Shown one piece after another: positions 55,914 to 64,000 of a DNA stretch of 64,000 nt. A program made the translations under genes and the position numbers. The stretch lies in contig NZ_FNKE01000001.1 of assembly GCF_900101445.1 (NCBI RefSeq), positions 1,116,001-1,180,000 of the forward strand, given 5' to 3'. The DNA is from Streptococcus equinus. Its GTDB lineage: Bacteria; Bacillota; Bacilli; Lactobacillales; Streptococcaceae. Position 1 is the first letter of the stretch. Every line of letters begins with the position of its first letter. The notes beneath the pieces are model-generated. The model was not told the DNA's origin, searched no databases, and was given only the letters and a program-made list of their open reading frames with translations.

Positions 55914-56021
55914 AACTCTTACTCAACTCCTCAAGATTTACTCACTTATTGTCTTATCAATTCTATCATTTTAAAACAATTTTCAAAACTTTCCAACATC
56001 ATATTCTACCATATTCTGTTG

Positions 56022-56064
56022 TTTTTAAAAATAGAGAATGGCGTGTTTCACACACGCCAGCTCT
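56022..56064 (-). terminator. Terminator (possibly leaky) between metQ and metN
   Basis: AGAG/CTCT and GGCGTGT/ACACGCC form a stem with a 5-base loop, then ATTTTT on the minus strand. It may make metQ more abundant than metNI, as is common for binding proteins. Confidence 0.75.
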
Positions 56065-56083
56065 AAATCTTCAATAAAATCCT

Positions 56084-56962
56084 TTAGTCTTTAGAAGAAA
56101 TTTTTGCACCCTTCCATGCTGGGATATCAACGTTATTTGAAGCATCTTGGATGACTTTACCAACTTCGTCAGTTTGGTAAACTGAAATCAAAGTCTTGAT
56201 AGCTTTAGCTTTATCAGATTTCTTCCAATCTTTTTGAGCAGCAATGACGTTAACCCATTGGTCTGAGTTTTTATCAACTGCTTCTTTGTAAAGTGTTGTT
56301 TTGTAATCAACTTTTGCTGCTTGAGCGTAAGAGTTGTTAACGATAGCTGCATCGACTGATGACAATGTTGAAGCCGTTTGTGCAGCATCAACTTCTTTGA
56401 TATCTAAATCTTTAGGATTTGATGAAATGTTCTTGATTGTTGCAAGTTCGTCACCATTAACGTCCAATTTAATCAAACCTGCTGATTGAAGAAGGTAAAG
56501 AGCACGGCTTTCATTTGAAGCATCATTTGGAACTGAGATAGTTGCTTTGTTAGGAATGCCTTTGACATCAGTGTATTTAGCTTTGCCATTTTCTGTACCT
56601 GAGAAGATACGAATCGGGCTAAGAAGTGTGTCAGCGGCTTCTACCAAAGTTCCTTTATTTTCAGAATTCCAGTTGTTCAAGAAGTATTTGTGTTGGAAGG
56701 CATTGACATCAACTTCACCATTTTGAAGGGCTTCGTTTGGTTGGTTGTAATCAGTGAACTCAACCAATTCGATTTCCACGCCTTTGTCTTTAGCCAATTC
56801 TTTGACTTTATCCCAAAGTGGTTCAGTTGCATCATCCAAAGTCATGATACCAACTTTAAGTTTTGAATCATTTGAAGCTGATTTTGAACCACCACATGCT
56901 GCCAACAAAACAGTTGAAGCAAGTGCTACGCTAGCCAATCCAAGTAATTTTTTTAATTTCAT
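56084..56962 (-). CDS. metQ: Methionine-binding lipoprotein MetQ
   Basis: NlpA-family substrate-binding lipoprotein of the methionine importer, 292 residues. The lipobox is LLAAC with the lipidated Cys at about 22. Family stretches include VELVEFTDYNQPNEALQ and ALYLLQSAGLI. A perfect MET-box and a good promoter precede it. It corresponds to atmB of S. mutans. Confidence 0.95.
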   Translation of the reverse strand: MKLKKLLGLASVALASTVLLAACGGSKSASNDSKLKVGIMTLDDATEPLWDKVKELAKDKGVEIELVEFTDYNQPNEALQNGEVDVNAFQHKYFLNNWNSENKGTLVEAADTLLSPIRIFSGTENGKAKYTDVKGIPNKATISVPNDASNESRALYLLQSAGLIKLDVNGDELATIKNISSNPKDLDIKEVDAAQTASTLSSVDAAIVNNSYAQAAKVDYKTTLYKEAVDKNSDQWVNVIAAQKDWKKSDKAKAIKTLISVYQTDEVGKVIQDASNNVDIPAWKGAKISSKD

Positions 56963-56997
56963 ATCTATTTTCCTCTTTTCATTTAACTCGTGATATC

Positions 56998-57026
56998 ATT
57001 CTAACCTAATTAGTTATAGGTTTCAA
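56998..57026 (-). promoter_or_regulatory. metQ promoter
   Basis: TTGAAA (57021-57026), 17 bp, TAGAAT (56998-57003) on the minus strand. The spacer holds CCTATAAC-TAATTAGG, partly like a second MET-box half. Confidence 0.8.
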
Positions 57027-57042
57027 ATTGTTAAAATCAAGG

Positions 57043-57071
57043 TTTAGTTATAGTTTTAAACTATAACTAAA
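57043..57071. promoter_or_regulatory. MET-box upstream of metQ
   Basis: A 29-bp perfect inverted repeat with 14-base arms around one central base. Its core TATAGTTTTAAACTATA (57049-57065) is the MET-box consensus (TATAGTTTSAAACTATA) bound by streptococcal MetR/MtaR LysR-type regulators, except for the central base. It lies about 20 bp upstream of the metQ -35, the usual activator position. Confidence 0.88.
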
Positions 57072-57911
57072 TTAGTTTTCCGATGGGACAGTCAAGTCTT
57101 TAGCACTTGGAACATAATCTCCGCCAAGATATTTTTGTGCCAAGTCTGACAAAGTGCCATCCTTTTGCAAGGTCTTCAAACGCTTATTAACAAAGCTTTG
57201 CAAGTCTTTTTGATCTTGTCCCAGAATGAAATAAATGAAAGGTTGTTCATCTGATTTCAACTCGATAGTTTTCAAATTATCCAATTTTTGATTTTTAATA
57301 ATGGTATTTACTGTAGGAGCATCAAAAATCTTGAAATCAAACTTACCGTCATTCAGATTTGTCAAAACTTGAGTGATATTTTCATTAGTGTAGTTGAGGT
57401 CAACAGCTTTGCTATTATTCTCAGTGTTAAATTTTTCAAGCTGAGCCGCCGTTGTTGTTCCTTGAACCACTTGTGTTGAATGTCCTGCAATATCATCGTA
57501 TGAAGCAATATCTGAGTCTTTTGGCACTACCAAAACTGATGGTGTTGACCCGATAGGATAAGAATAGAGGTATTTTGCCGAACGTTCTTTGGTATAACTG
57601 ATATTGTTGCCGCCAAGCTGATATTTCCCAGAATCAAGTCCTGTAAAAATCGATGACCACTCTGTCTTCTTGAAAGTCACTTTGTACTTATCAGAATCTT
57701 TGAAGACAGCTTTTGCCACCTCGATATCATAACCAGTTAGTTTACCTGATTCTTCGTAAGAGAAAGGTGCTGTCGTTCCAACTGTCGCAAAAGTCAGCTC
57801 TTTCTTATCAGATGATGCATCTGATGATGACTTTGATGAGCAAGCTGCAAGAAGCGTTGCTGAGACGAGAGCTAGTCCTGTTATTCCTAGCATTTTTTTC
57901 ATAATCGTCAT
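57072..57911 (-). CDS. Amino-acid ABC transporter substrate-binding lipoprotein
   Basis: A 279-residue family 3 binding protein with lipobox LLAAC near residue 22 and the fold signature YEESGKLTGYDIEVAKAVF. It corresponds by position and type to AtmA of S. mutans, next to the methionine genes; pneumococcal relatives have been tied to cystine or other amino acids. No cognate permease or ATPase is adjacent, so it may use a distant one. ATG 57911 follows a purine-rich GTAGG; a longer frame upstream is doubtful. Confidence 0.88.
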   Translation of the reverse strand: MTIMKKMLGITGLALVSATLLAACSSKSSSDASSDKKELTFATVGTTAPFSYEESGKLTGYDIEVAKAVFKDSDKYKVTFKKTEWSSIFTGLDSGKYQLGGNNISYTKERSAKYLYSYPIGSTPSVLVVPKDSDIASYDDIAGHSTQVVQGTTTAAQLEKFNTENNSKAVDLNYTNENITQVLTNLNDGKFDFKIFDAPTVNTIIKNQKLDNLKTIELKSDEQPFIYFILGQDQKDLQSFVNKRLKTLQKDGTLSDLAQKYLGGDYVPSAKDLTVPSEN

Positions 57912-57943
57912 ATCGTTTCCTACCTTCTTTAAGAGTTGCTTAC

Positions 57944-57972
57944 ATCTTAACATCAGAGCGACTTCTTAACAA
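57944..57972 (-). promoter_or_regulatory. Promoter of the amino-acid binding protein gene
   Basis: TTGTTA (57967-57972), 17 bp, TAAGAT (57944-57949) on the minus strand. Confidence 0.65.
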
Positions 57973-58016
57973 ATACTTAAATTCTATCACCGCGATAAAG
58001 AAATCTTATCACCCAG

Positions 58017-59162
58017 CTAGTCTTTATCCTTCGCAAAATAATCGAGCAAGTAAATAGCATTTTCAACAAAATACTGCACAGCTGTTTTGAGTGCTTCGTC
58101 TTTGACCATAAAAGTATCTTGGTGAAGCCCTGCCGCATCCTCATCGCCATTACTTCCAATCAAAGCAAAAACACCTGGAATCTTCTCTTGATAAGCCGCA
58201 AAGTCCTCACCAATGGTCAGAGGTTCAACTTCTAAAACCTTGGCAAATCGCTCAGAATTTTTAGCAATTAAAGGTGTCAACTCTTCATCGTTAAAAGTTA
58301 ATGTCGGCGTTTTGCCCCATTCAATCGATACTTGAGCTGCAAATTGATCTGCTGTATTTTCGATAATTTTAGTGAATGAATCACGCAAATGCTGACGTGT
58401 CTCCGCAGAAAATGAGCGCATTGTCCCTTCAAAATAACCTGATTCTGGCATGACATTCCACGCGCTGCCCACATCAATGTGCGTCACTGACAAGACTGCA
58501 GGCTCAAAAGGCGATACCGTACGGCTGACAATCGCCTGAAGATTATTGACAATAGTTGTAATGGCTAAGACCGTATCTGTCCCAAAATCTGGACGCGCAG
58601 CATGCCCGCTCACACCACTAACAGTGACTTTAAACTTATCGACCGCTGCCATGATAGCTTTTGAGCGAAGCCCGATTTCCCCAGGTTTCAAATGAGGATA
58701 GTTATGGTAGCCAATAATAGCTGAAACATCCTTAAGGCCGCCATTTTCAATCACTTGATAGGCACCAACTGACACTTCTTCTGCTGGCTGAAAAATCAGG
58801 CGCACAGTTCCTTTTAGCTGCTCTTCTTTTGCTTTTAAAATCTCAGCAGCGCCTAAAAGACTAGTCTGGTGAAAATCATGCCCACAAGCGTGCATAGCAC
58901 CATTCTTGCTTGCATAATCAAAAGTATTTCGCTCCACAATCGGAAGAGCATCGATATCTGCTCGCAAAGCTACAATAGGCTTACCTTGACCAATCTCTGC
59001 GATAAAACCTGTTGGTAAATCCGTCTCAAGGATACGAATGCCCAACTTTGAAATATACTCCTTCAAAAAAGCAGTCGTCTCAAATTCATTCTCCGAGATT
59101 TCTGGATGCGCATGAATTCTACGACGAACCGCTGCTAATTTAGCATAAAAATCTGATGTCAT
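58017..59162 (-). CDS. M20-family amidohydrolase
   Basis: A 381-residue metal-dependent amidohydrolase of the M20D type (N-acyl amino acid hydrolases). Metal ligands appear in ALRADIDALPI, HACGHDFHQ and EEVSVGAYQ. In other streptococci the homologue (ama/atmC) lies between metQ and metN; here it lies upstream of the binding proteins and behind the C26 peptidase gene, 15 bp from it. A role in N-acetylated or peptide-linked amino acids is likely but the substrate is unknown. Some annotators would call it N-acetyldiaminopimelate deacetylase. Confidence 0.88.
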   Translation of the reverse strand: MTSDFYAKLAAVRRRIHAHPEISENEFETTAFLKEYISKLGIRILETDLPTGFIAEIGQGKPIVALRADIDALPIVERNTFDYASKNGAMHACGHDFHQTSLLGAAEILKAKEEQLKGTVRLIFQPAEEVSVGAYQVIENGGLKDVSAIIGYHNYPHLKPGEIGLRSKAIMAAVDKFKVTVSGVSGHAARPDFGTDTVLAITTIVNNLQAIVSRTVSPFEPAVLSVTHIDVGSAWNVMPESGYFEGTMRSFSAETRQHLRDSFTKIIENTADQFAAQVSIEWGKTPTLTFNDEELTPLIAKNSERFAKVLEVEPLTIGEDFAAYQEKIPGVFALIGSNGDEDAAGLHQDTFMVKDEALKTAVQYFVENAIYLLDYFAKDKD

Positions 59163-59177
59163 TTTGACTTCATCCCC

Positions 59178-59864
59178 CTACAAACTATTGACCACATAAG
59201 AAAAAATCTTACGGCTCTCTGCTTTTTCTAATAGTAATTCTGGGTGCCATTGGAAGCCTAAAATGGGCGCTCCATCCTTACTTTCATAAGCTTCAATCGT
59301 GCCGTCACGTGGGTCACGCGCTGTCGCAACTAAGCTTGGTGCCAACTCTTTCACACTTTGTTGGTGGAAAGAATTAACCCAAGCACCATTAGAAACCAAC
59401 TTACTAACGCGGCTATTTGGCAGAATCTCAACTTCTTGTGATGTCCCTGAAAACTCTTTTTGCCAGTGGTGCTCAACCTTTTGGTTCAAAGTGCCACCCA
59501 AAGCAACGTTAAGCAGCTGCATACCGCGGCAAACTGCAAAAATCGGTTTCCTCTGCTTCAAAGCTTCTTTAATTAAAGCCAATTCAAATTCATCACGTTC
59601 CAAGCTATAATCATCACTGTCAATTGATTTTCTTTCACCATAAAACTCAGGAGTCACATTTTGACCGCCTGATAGGATTAGTTTATCAATCATGTCGATG
59701 TAATCTTTAGCCAAGTCTGGACTAGCAACAGGAATAACAATCGGAAGCCCCCCAGCTTCCTTGACCCCGTCAGATAAACGTCGTGACACCATATCATATG
59801 GCAAACCAGACCGTGCTGGAAGTTCTTTGATATTTCCCGAAATGCCAACAATAACTTTCTCCAT
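59178..59864 (-). CDS. C26-type gamma-glutamyl hydrolase (PuuD-like)
   Basis: A 228-residue class I glutamine amidotransferase-like hydrolase, related to gamma-glutamyl-GABA hydrolase. Catalytic residues are Cys112 in AVCRGMQLLN and the His-Glu of FQWHPELL. Natural substrate not known; PuuD-like enzymes cleave gamma-glutamyl amides. It is followed by the M20 amidohydrolase after 15 bp, so both probably serve peptide or conjugate hydrolysis feeding amino-acid import. Confidence 0.88.
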   Translation of the reverse strand: MEKVIVGISGNIKELPARSGLPYDMVSRRLSDGVKEAGGLPIVIPVASPDLAKDYIDMIDKLILSGGQNVTPEFYGERKSIDSDDYSLERDEFELALIKEALKQRKPIFAVCRGMQLLNVALGGTLNQKVEHHWQKEFSGTSQEVEILPNSRVSKLVSNGAWVNSFHQQSVKELAPSLVATARDPRDGTIEAYESKDGAPILGFQWHPELLLEKAESRKIFSYVVNSL

Positions 59865-59917
59865 ACAAGCACCCCACTTTCTATCAATTATAAGAAGCCA
59901 CTTTCTAAGTTAGAAAT

Positions 59918-59947
59918 ATTGTAAACCAAATACCCAAAGATTACCAA
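59918..59947 (-). promoter_or_regulatory. Candidate promoter of the C26-M20 operon
   Basis: TTGGTA (59942-59947), 18 bp, TACAAT (59918-59923) on the minus strand. A second TATAAT occurs at 59887-59892 with no good -35. Confidence 0.5.
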
Positions 59948-59985
59948 TAGTTATTTTTTATCAGGGAGATAGGCTTTGGCTATAA

Positions 59986-60019
59986 CCAAAAAAGACACCC
60001 AGCCTTTCGACTGAATGTC
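59986..60019 (-). terminator. Terminator of yebC
   Basis: GACATTCAG, loop, CTGGGTGTC with G-U pairs, then TTTTTT on the minus strand. Confidence 0.85.
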
Positions 60020-60039
60020 CTCTTTTTTATACTATCAGA

Positions 60040-60756
60040 TTAGAAATCAGATACGTTGTGGTAGACTTTTTGAACGTCTTCGTCATCTTCAAGAGCGTCA
60101 ACAAGTTTTTCAAATGTTTCAAGGTCTTCACCTTCAAGTGTAACTTCTGATTGAGGAATCATTTCAAGTTCAGTAACTTTGAATTCTTCAATACCGTTAG
60201 CACGCAAAGCTTCGATACCTTTGTGAAGGTCAGTTGGAGCTGTGTAGACAGTTACAACACCGTCTTCTGCTTCAACGTCTTCAACATCAACGTCAGCTTC
60301 TAGCAATTGTTCAAAAATGCTATCTGCATCTTCACCGTCAAAGACAATAACACCTTTTTTATCGAACATGTAAGATACAGAACCAGATGCTCCCATGTTA
60401 CCACCGTTTTTACCAAATGCAGTACGCAAGTTAGCAGCAGTACGGTTAACGTTACTTGTCAAAGTATCAACGATGATCATTGAACCGTTTGGTCCAAATC
60501 CTTCGTAACGACCTTCAACGAAAGTTTCGTCTGTATTACCTTTTGCTTTATCGATTGCGCGGTCGATAACGTGTTTTGGAACTTGTGCTTGTTTTGCACG
60601 TTCAAGTACGAATTTAAGAGCTGAGTTTGATTCTGGATCTGGTTCACCTTTTTTAGCAGCTACATAGATTTCAACACCAAATTTAGCGTAAACTTTTGAG
60701 TTAGCACCATCTTTGGCAGTTTTTTTGGCAACAATATTGGCCCACTTACGTCCCAT
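60040..60756 (-). CDS. yebC: YebC/PmpR-family regulator
   Basis: A 238-residue TACO1/YebC-family protein. The fold was long called a DNA-binding regulator, and recent work ties YebC proteins to translation of proline-rich or difficult sequences. N-terminal [20 protein letters not shown] and the middle [19 protein letters not shown] are signatures. Acidic C-terminus. Monocistronic with a strong promoter. Confidence 0.95.
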   Translation of the reverse strand: MGRKWANIVAKKTAKDGANSKVYAKFGVEIYVAAKKGEPDPESNSALKFVLERAKQAQVPKHVIDRAIDKAKGNTDETFVEGRYEGFGPNGSMIIVDTLTSNVNRTAANLRTAFGKNGGNMGASGSVSYMFDKKGVIVFDGEDADSIFEQLLEADVDVEDVEAEDGVVTVYTAPTDLHKGIEALRANGIEEFKVTELEMIPQSEVTLEGEDLETFEKLVDALEDDEDVQKVYHNVSDF

Positions 60757-60873
60757 GGGTAGTCTCCTTTGTAAAGATTATTATTTATTTTAGCATGATT
60801 AAGTGATTTGACCAGTAAAATAGCCAAATCATTGAACTACTGAATTAGCAAAGCTAAATTCGTAATCCTTTTT

Positions 60874-60902
60874 ATTATAGCACTTTGACAGGGCTGTGTA
60901 AA
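60874..60902 (-). promoter_or_regulatory. yebC promoter and structured leader start
   Basis: TTTACA (60897-60902), 17 bp, TATAAT (60874-60879) on the minus strand. The 110-base leader holds a GAATT-AGC/GCT-AATTC hairpin and a TGATTTG/CAAATCA hairpin; a second, extended -10 (TGCTAAAAT) occurs near 60791-60799. Confidence 0.75.
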
Positions 60903-60907
60903 ATGTT

Positions 60908-60953
60908 CCTAAAAATTAAAAGCGAAAACTGAGCTCAACAAAAGCCCAGTTTT
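60908..60953 (-). terminator. Terminator of tmcAL
   Basis: AAAACTGGGCT, 7-base loop, AGCTCAGTTTT with one G-U pair, then CGCTTTTAATTTTT on the minus strand. Confidence 0.8.
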
Positions 60954-60973
60954 TAGTTTATTTATGTAAGCGC

Positions 60974-62068
60974 TTATTTGTTGATTCTAATCGGCACTTT
61001 TCCCCAAGTTTGTTCTTGAAGGTGTGAATTACCAAGCTGATAGACTTGGTCGGCTTGCTGGGTCACCGCATCCCACGGTTTGGCACCGATTCGAGCCACG
61101 ATATCCACAGACTTTTTCACCGTTTTCAGGTGTTTTTGCCCTTTTTCAGTGAATCCCAGCACATGTACCGCATTTGGCAGTGGTTTTTCCACAGCTCCAA
61201 CCAAAATATAAGTCAAAATGCGACGCACACGCGCTTTCGTATAGCGTTTCGTGGCGACTTTATCCACCAATTCGTCCACAGTCGCTACACTCCTAATAGC
61301 AGAGCGAATACGACTGGCAAGTTCTTCATTTACTTGGAAAATCCCCGTCAAATCAGGATTTGTCAAGATTTGGTACTTGAGCAATTGGAAATAATTCTCC
61401 CAAGTCACCTGAGGAGCTCTTAGGAAAAGGTCAGCTTCTGGCATGAATTTTTCCACAAAAGCTTTGTCTTGCCTGTGCATACGCAAATTTGTCGCGGAAG
61501 CAAAAGCCACATCAGTGTCTAGCGAGTGATAACCAGCTCCCTGACGCTTGATAGGACTAAGCTGAATCGCCTTTCCAGCGCAGGCTTTGGCATAAGAAAG
61601 CCCTAAAATGTGGTTTGGCGTATCACCTGTGAATTTAACATCAGCAAATTTCTCCCACATTTTCTGCGTTTTCTGTGGATAAGACAAATTATCTGGCAAA
61701 CTTTGCAAGTAATCCACCATTTTCTGTTGATTATCCGCATAAATCTGTGAAAAGTGTTGATAATCCAGATTTTCTTCCGTGCCGAAAGCCAACTTATCCA
61801 CACCAAGACGCTCTAAAATGTCCACCGCGCCTTGTGCAAAGTAGTCAGCTGACTGAACAGCAACCAAAAATGGCAACTCAACCACCAAATCAGCCCCGCA
61901 TTTCAGCGCCATTTCCGCACGCGTCCACTTGTCCACAACCGCAGGCTCACCACGCTGCACAAAATTCCCAGACATGGCAACAATCTTGACCCCTTCAGCC
62001 TGCGACAACAAATAACGATGCCCATTATGAAAAGGATTAAATTCAGCAATGATACCAGTGATAGTCAT
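60974..62068 (-). CDS. tmcAL: tRNA(Met) cytidine acetate ligase TmcAL
   Basis: Makes N4-acetylcytidine at the wobble base of elongator tRNA-Met from acetate and ATP. Of 364 residues, the nucleotidyltransferase motif is [16 protein letters not shown] (6-21), with a C-terminal tRNA-binding domain. Older names are nucleotidyltransferase or YlbM. It follows the methyltransferase gene by 27 bp, in the yqeK-rsfS-methyltransferase-tmcAL order usual for streptococci. Confidence 0.95.
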   Translation of the reverse strand: MTITGIIAEFNPFHNGHRYLLSQAEGVKIVAMSGNFVQRGEPAVVDKWTRAEMALKCGADLVVELPFLVAVQSADYFAQGAVDILERLGVDKLAFGTEENLDYQHFSQIYADNQQKMVDYLQSLPDNLSYPQKTQKMWEKFADVKFTGDTPNHILGLSYAKACAGKAIQLSPIKRQGAGYHSLDTDVAFASATNLRMHRQDKAFVEKFMPEADLFLRAPQVTWENYFQLLKYQILTNPDLTGIFQVNEELASRIRSAIRSVATVDELVDKVATKRYTKARVRRILTYILVGAVEKPLPNAVHVLGFTEKGQKHLKTVKKSVDIVARIGAKPWDAVTQQADQVYQLGNSHLQEQTWGKVPIRINK

Positions 62069-62095
62069 GATGTGCTCCTTAGAGAATCTTCTCCC

Positions 62096-62833
62096 CTACT
62101 TCTGGCACACAAAGAACCAGCGTTCTGATTTTTTGCGTGGCTTTTTGTCCTCAAAGTCGGCGTAGAGTTTAAATGATTTGAATCCTGCTTGTTCCAAGAG
62201 GATGTCGTAAGTCAAGACTTCGTATGTGCGTTCTTCGTGGACTTCGTCGTAGCGTGTGAAGCGTCCGTCTTCGTCTTGCAAGAAGAAAGTCAATTCGTGA
62301 ACAACTGAGTGAGGTGCTTCGTCCGCGTAAGTATCCCAGACCATGGCAAATTCTTCAGCATTTTCATGGTAAGAGTAGCCAGGAAAGACAGTGTCAGTCT
62401 TATAAGTTGAGTGCACGTCAAAGATGAAGACACCGCCGTCATTTAAGCTGTCATAAACTTGTTTGAAGACGTCACCGACTTCAACTTCATCAGCCATATA
62501 ACAGATAGAATCTGAGTAGCATGTCACCAAGTCGTACTTGCCAGCTTGCGACAAATCAAGCATATTACCTTGTTTGAATTCAATGTCCTCACCAGCAGCT
62601 TTTGCACGTTTTCTTGCGATTTCAAGCATATCCTCACTCAAATCAAGCCCTGTCACGTCAAAGCCAGCTTTAGCAAAACGTACTGACTGAATCCCAGTTC
62701 CACAGGCTAACTCCAAGAGTTTTTTCTTATCTTTTGGAAAATGGCGGAGCGAAAAGTCTGTCCATTTGTCATAAAGGCTGTCGTCCATGATTGCATCATA
62801 AACCGCTGCAAATTTTTCGTAGTTTTTGTTCAT
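62096..62833 (-). CDS. Class I SAM-dependent methyltransferase
   Basis: A 245-residue methyltransferase with SAM motif LLELACGTGIQSVRFA near 39-54 and acidic loop GLDLSEDML. Substrate unknown; it is constantly found between rsfS and tmcAL in streptococci, suggesting RNA or ribosome work. Starts 55 bp after the rsfS stop, across a terminator-like hairpin. Confidence 0.88.
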   Translation of the reverse strand: MNKNYEKFAAVYDAIMDDSLYDKWTDFSLRHFPKDKKKLLELACGTGIQSVRFAKAGFDVTGLDLSEDMLEIARKRAKAAGEDIEFKQGNMLDLSQAGKYDLVTCYSDSICYMADEVEVGDVFKQVYDSLNDGGVFIFDVHSTYKTDTVFPGYSYHENAEEFAMVWDTYADEAPHSVVHELTFFLQDEDGRFTRYDEVHEERTYEVLTYDILLEQAGFKSFKLYADFEDKKPRKKSERWFFVCQK

Positions 62834-62851
62834 TTTCGTTTCTCTTCAAGT

Positions 62852-62878
62852 TTCAAAAACCTTGCCAAATGGCAAGGT
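62852..62878 (-). terminator. Hairpin after rsfS
   Basis: ACCTTGCC, loop ATTT, GGCAAGGT followed by TTTTG on the minus strand. As methyltransferase and tmcAL lie downstream without a clear promoter, it probably allows read-through. Confidence 0.75.
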
Positions 62879-62888
62879 AAGATTATCC

Positions 62889-63242
62889 TTAAGCAAGGTA
62901 TTCTGACACATCAACCATAGGTGCTTCGTGCCACAATTTTTCAATGTTGTAGTGTTCGCGTTCGTCTTCTGAGAAGATGTGAACAACAACATCGTTAAGG
63001 TCAAGTAGTACCCAACCAGTACGACTATCACCTTCAGCGTGGCTAGCATCTCCACCTGCTTCTTTAACTTTTTCACGGATATTTTCTGCAATAGCGTCCA
63101 ATTGACGAGTATTCATAGCGCTCACGACTACAAAATAGTCAGTCACACTAGTCAATCCGTAAAGGTCCAAAACGACCATATCTTCTGCACGTTTCTCATC
63201 AGCTGCTTTCACAACAACAGCTAAAAGTTCTTCTTTAGTCAA
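62889..63242 (-). CDS. rsfS: Ribosomal silencing factor RsfS
   Basis: A 117-residue protein that binds ribosomal L14 and prevents subunit joining in starvation. Family stretches are [19 protein letters not shown] near 26-44 and [20 protein letters not shown] near 80. It overlaps the cysteine hydrolase gene by 4 bp and is in the usual nadD-yqeK operon. Confidence 0.96.
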   Translation of the reverse strand: MTKEELLAVVVKAADEKRAEDMVVLDLYGLTSVTDYFVVVSAMNTRQLDAIAENIREKVKEAGGDASHAEGDSRTGWVLLDLNDVVVHIFSEDEREHYNIEKLWHEAPMVDVSEYLA

Positions 63243-63757
63243 TATAAATCCTCTTTCAATATTTCTTCTATCGTTTTCACCTTGGCAAATCGATTATGCC
63301 AAATAGCTTCGTAATGTTTTTGTAGTTGCTTTGCTGTCAGGAAATCACTATCAAAAGTAGTCGTTCCATTCTTAGGAATAATCACCTGATACCCTAGTTC
63401 AAATGCCACTTTAACAGTCGTATCAATGCAGTAATCAGTTGCCATTCCGATAATCACTAAATGACTAAACGCTTGGCTAGCCAGATATTCTTGTAGCGAG
63501 GTTTCTTTAAAAGCACTATTATATTGCTTATCAAAAATTTTTTCTCCTGCTTTCGGAGCAACACCGTCGTAGATTTTCCATCCATGACTACCAAAAACTA
63601 ACTCTTCGTCATGATGTCGAACATAGATGACTTCAACACCTTTTTCACGACAACTTGTTATTAATTGCTGCCAAATAGACAGGCACTCCTGCATTTGATA
63701 AGGTACATTTTCAATCAAATCATTTTGAATATCTACGACTAGTAAAGCAGTTTTCAT
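63239..63757 (-). CDS. Isochorismatase-family cysteine hydrolase
   Basis: A 172-residue hydrolase with the family triad: Asp9 in [10 protein letters not shown], a Lys near 80 and Cys in [11 protein letters not shown] near 108. Nicotinamidase or ureidoacrylate-type activity is possible; next to the NAD-synthesis gene cluster (nadD beyond the window) nicotinamidase is tempting but not shown. Overlaps yqeK and rsfS by 4 bp each. Confidence 0.88.
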   Translation of the reverse strand: MKTALLVVDIQNDLIENVPYQMQECLSIWQQLITSCREKGVEVIYVRHHDEELVFGSHGWKIYDGVAPKAGEKIFDKQYNSAFKETSLQEYLASQAFSHLVIIGMATDYCIDTTVKVAFELGYQVIIPKNGTTTFDSDFLTAKQLQKHYEAIWHNRFAKVKTIEEILKEDLY

Positions 63758-64000
63758 TTATCAGACCTCATATACCCCACATAAGCGTTATAGGTTTCAA
63801 TAGTTTGTGGGAAAATTGGGAAGGCTTGGTGGGCTAGGTGCTCAACGGTGTGAACTGTTTCGTAAGCGACAGCTTTGTCAAGCGATTCTTTGGCAATCAC
63901 ACGCGCTTCTTCCACCAATGGGAAACAGCGACCTGGCTCGATATAATCAGCAACATAGATAACCTTATCAAGTAGTGACATGGCTCCAGAGCCAACAGTG
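63754..64000 (-). CDS. yqeK: YqeK, symmetrical Ap4A hydrolase-type HD protein, 5' part beyond the window
   Basis: The visible C-terminal 81 residues carry HD-family landmarks of Yqe[21 protein letters not shown], after an open frame continuing to the window edge. Family members of about 195 residues hydrolyse Ap4A to two ADP using an iron-containing HD site, whose His and Asp ligands lie outside the window. The ATG at 63981 is internal, not the start. Followed at once by the cysteine hydrolase with a 4-bp overlap. Confidence 0.88.
   Translation of the reverse strand, partial: TVGSGAMSLLDKVIYVADYIEPGRCFPLVEEARVIAKESLDKAVAYETVHTVEHLAHQAFPIFPQTIETYNAYVGYMRSDK

Noticed and set aside
60855-60862. 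TACGAATT on the minus strand in the yebC leader, near the ComX (cin) box TACGAATA
   Set aside because: One mismatch, and it lies downstream of a standard sigma-A promoter rather than at a -10 position. yebC is not a known late competence gene.

Overview
The window is 64 kb of low-GC Gram-positive chromosome, and its gene content and order are those of a Streptococcus. Diagnostic features are CovRS, the ScpAB/XerD-like/CbpB cluster, a lipoprotein YidC2, the nrdR-dnaB-dnaI-der run, a MetR-type MET-box before metQ, UPF0397 with a two-domain ECF ATPase, and XTP diphosphatase with the streptococcal N-terminal extension. An intact LacS permease and the general gene set would fit the S. bovis/equinus group, but I cannot fix the species. 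No phage, insertion sequence, CRISPR array, rRNA or tRNA gene was seen. This is core chromosome, so the novelty is mainly in structured non-coding DNA.

Layout. 1-10 kb: end of ppaC, an unknown membrane protein, pflA, a CNNM/CorC protein, lacS with cre and LacI-type operator, an ABC ATPase, the ytqA-mnmM tRNA modification pair, a PAP2 phosphatase, and ribU under an FMN riboswitch whose switching hairpins can be traced. 10-16 kb: trmL behind a two-hairpin leader, then kimA divergent from trkA-trkH. 15.8-21.8 kb: a long leftward operon murI-rdgB-phosphodiesterase-cbpB-xerD-like-scpA-scpB-rluB-yidD. 22-32 kb: yneF, lysA, a Bax-inhibitor protein, an HD protein, trmH-type methyltransferase, acyP-yidC2, greA, mltG, a GNAT, murC and an unknown protein with a structured leader. 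32-43 kb: a SNF2 helicase, a multi-hairpin element, der, dnaI, dnaB, nrdR, covS-covR and a YceD protein. 43-54 kb: htpX, lemA, rsmG, ktrB-ktrA, an ECF transporter, sstT and brnQ. 54-64 kb: the methionine uptake locus, two hydrolases, yebC, tmcAL, a methyltransferase, rsfS, a cysteine hydrolase and part of yqeK.

Two themes join separate genes. Potassium and c-di-AMP: three unrelated or distinct K+ uptake systems (KimA, TrkAH, KtrAB) and the CBS protein CbpB lie in one window. Amino-acid supply: a CodY-like box and a cre-like site sit between sstT and brnQ, a weaker CodY-like site is in the lysA leader, and a perfect MET-box controls metQ.

The best candidates for undescribed biology are RNA or DNA structures: a 160-bp element between der and the SNF2 gene (four hairpins inside an outer stem), the promoter-driven structured leader before the unknown gene and murC, the trmL leader, a run of small hairpins inside the ECF operon, and two mutually exclusive hairpins around the Shine-Dalgarno sequence of rsmG. 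A Cys/His-rich segment in the N-terminal extension of RdgB is the most unusual protein feature.
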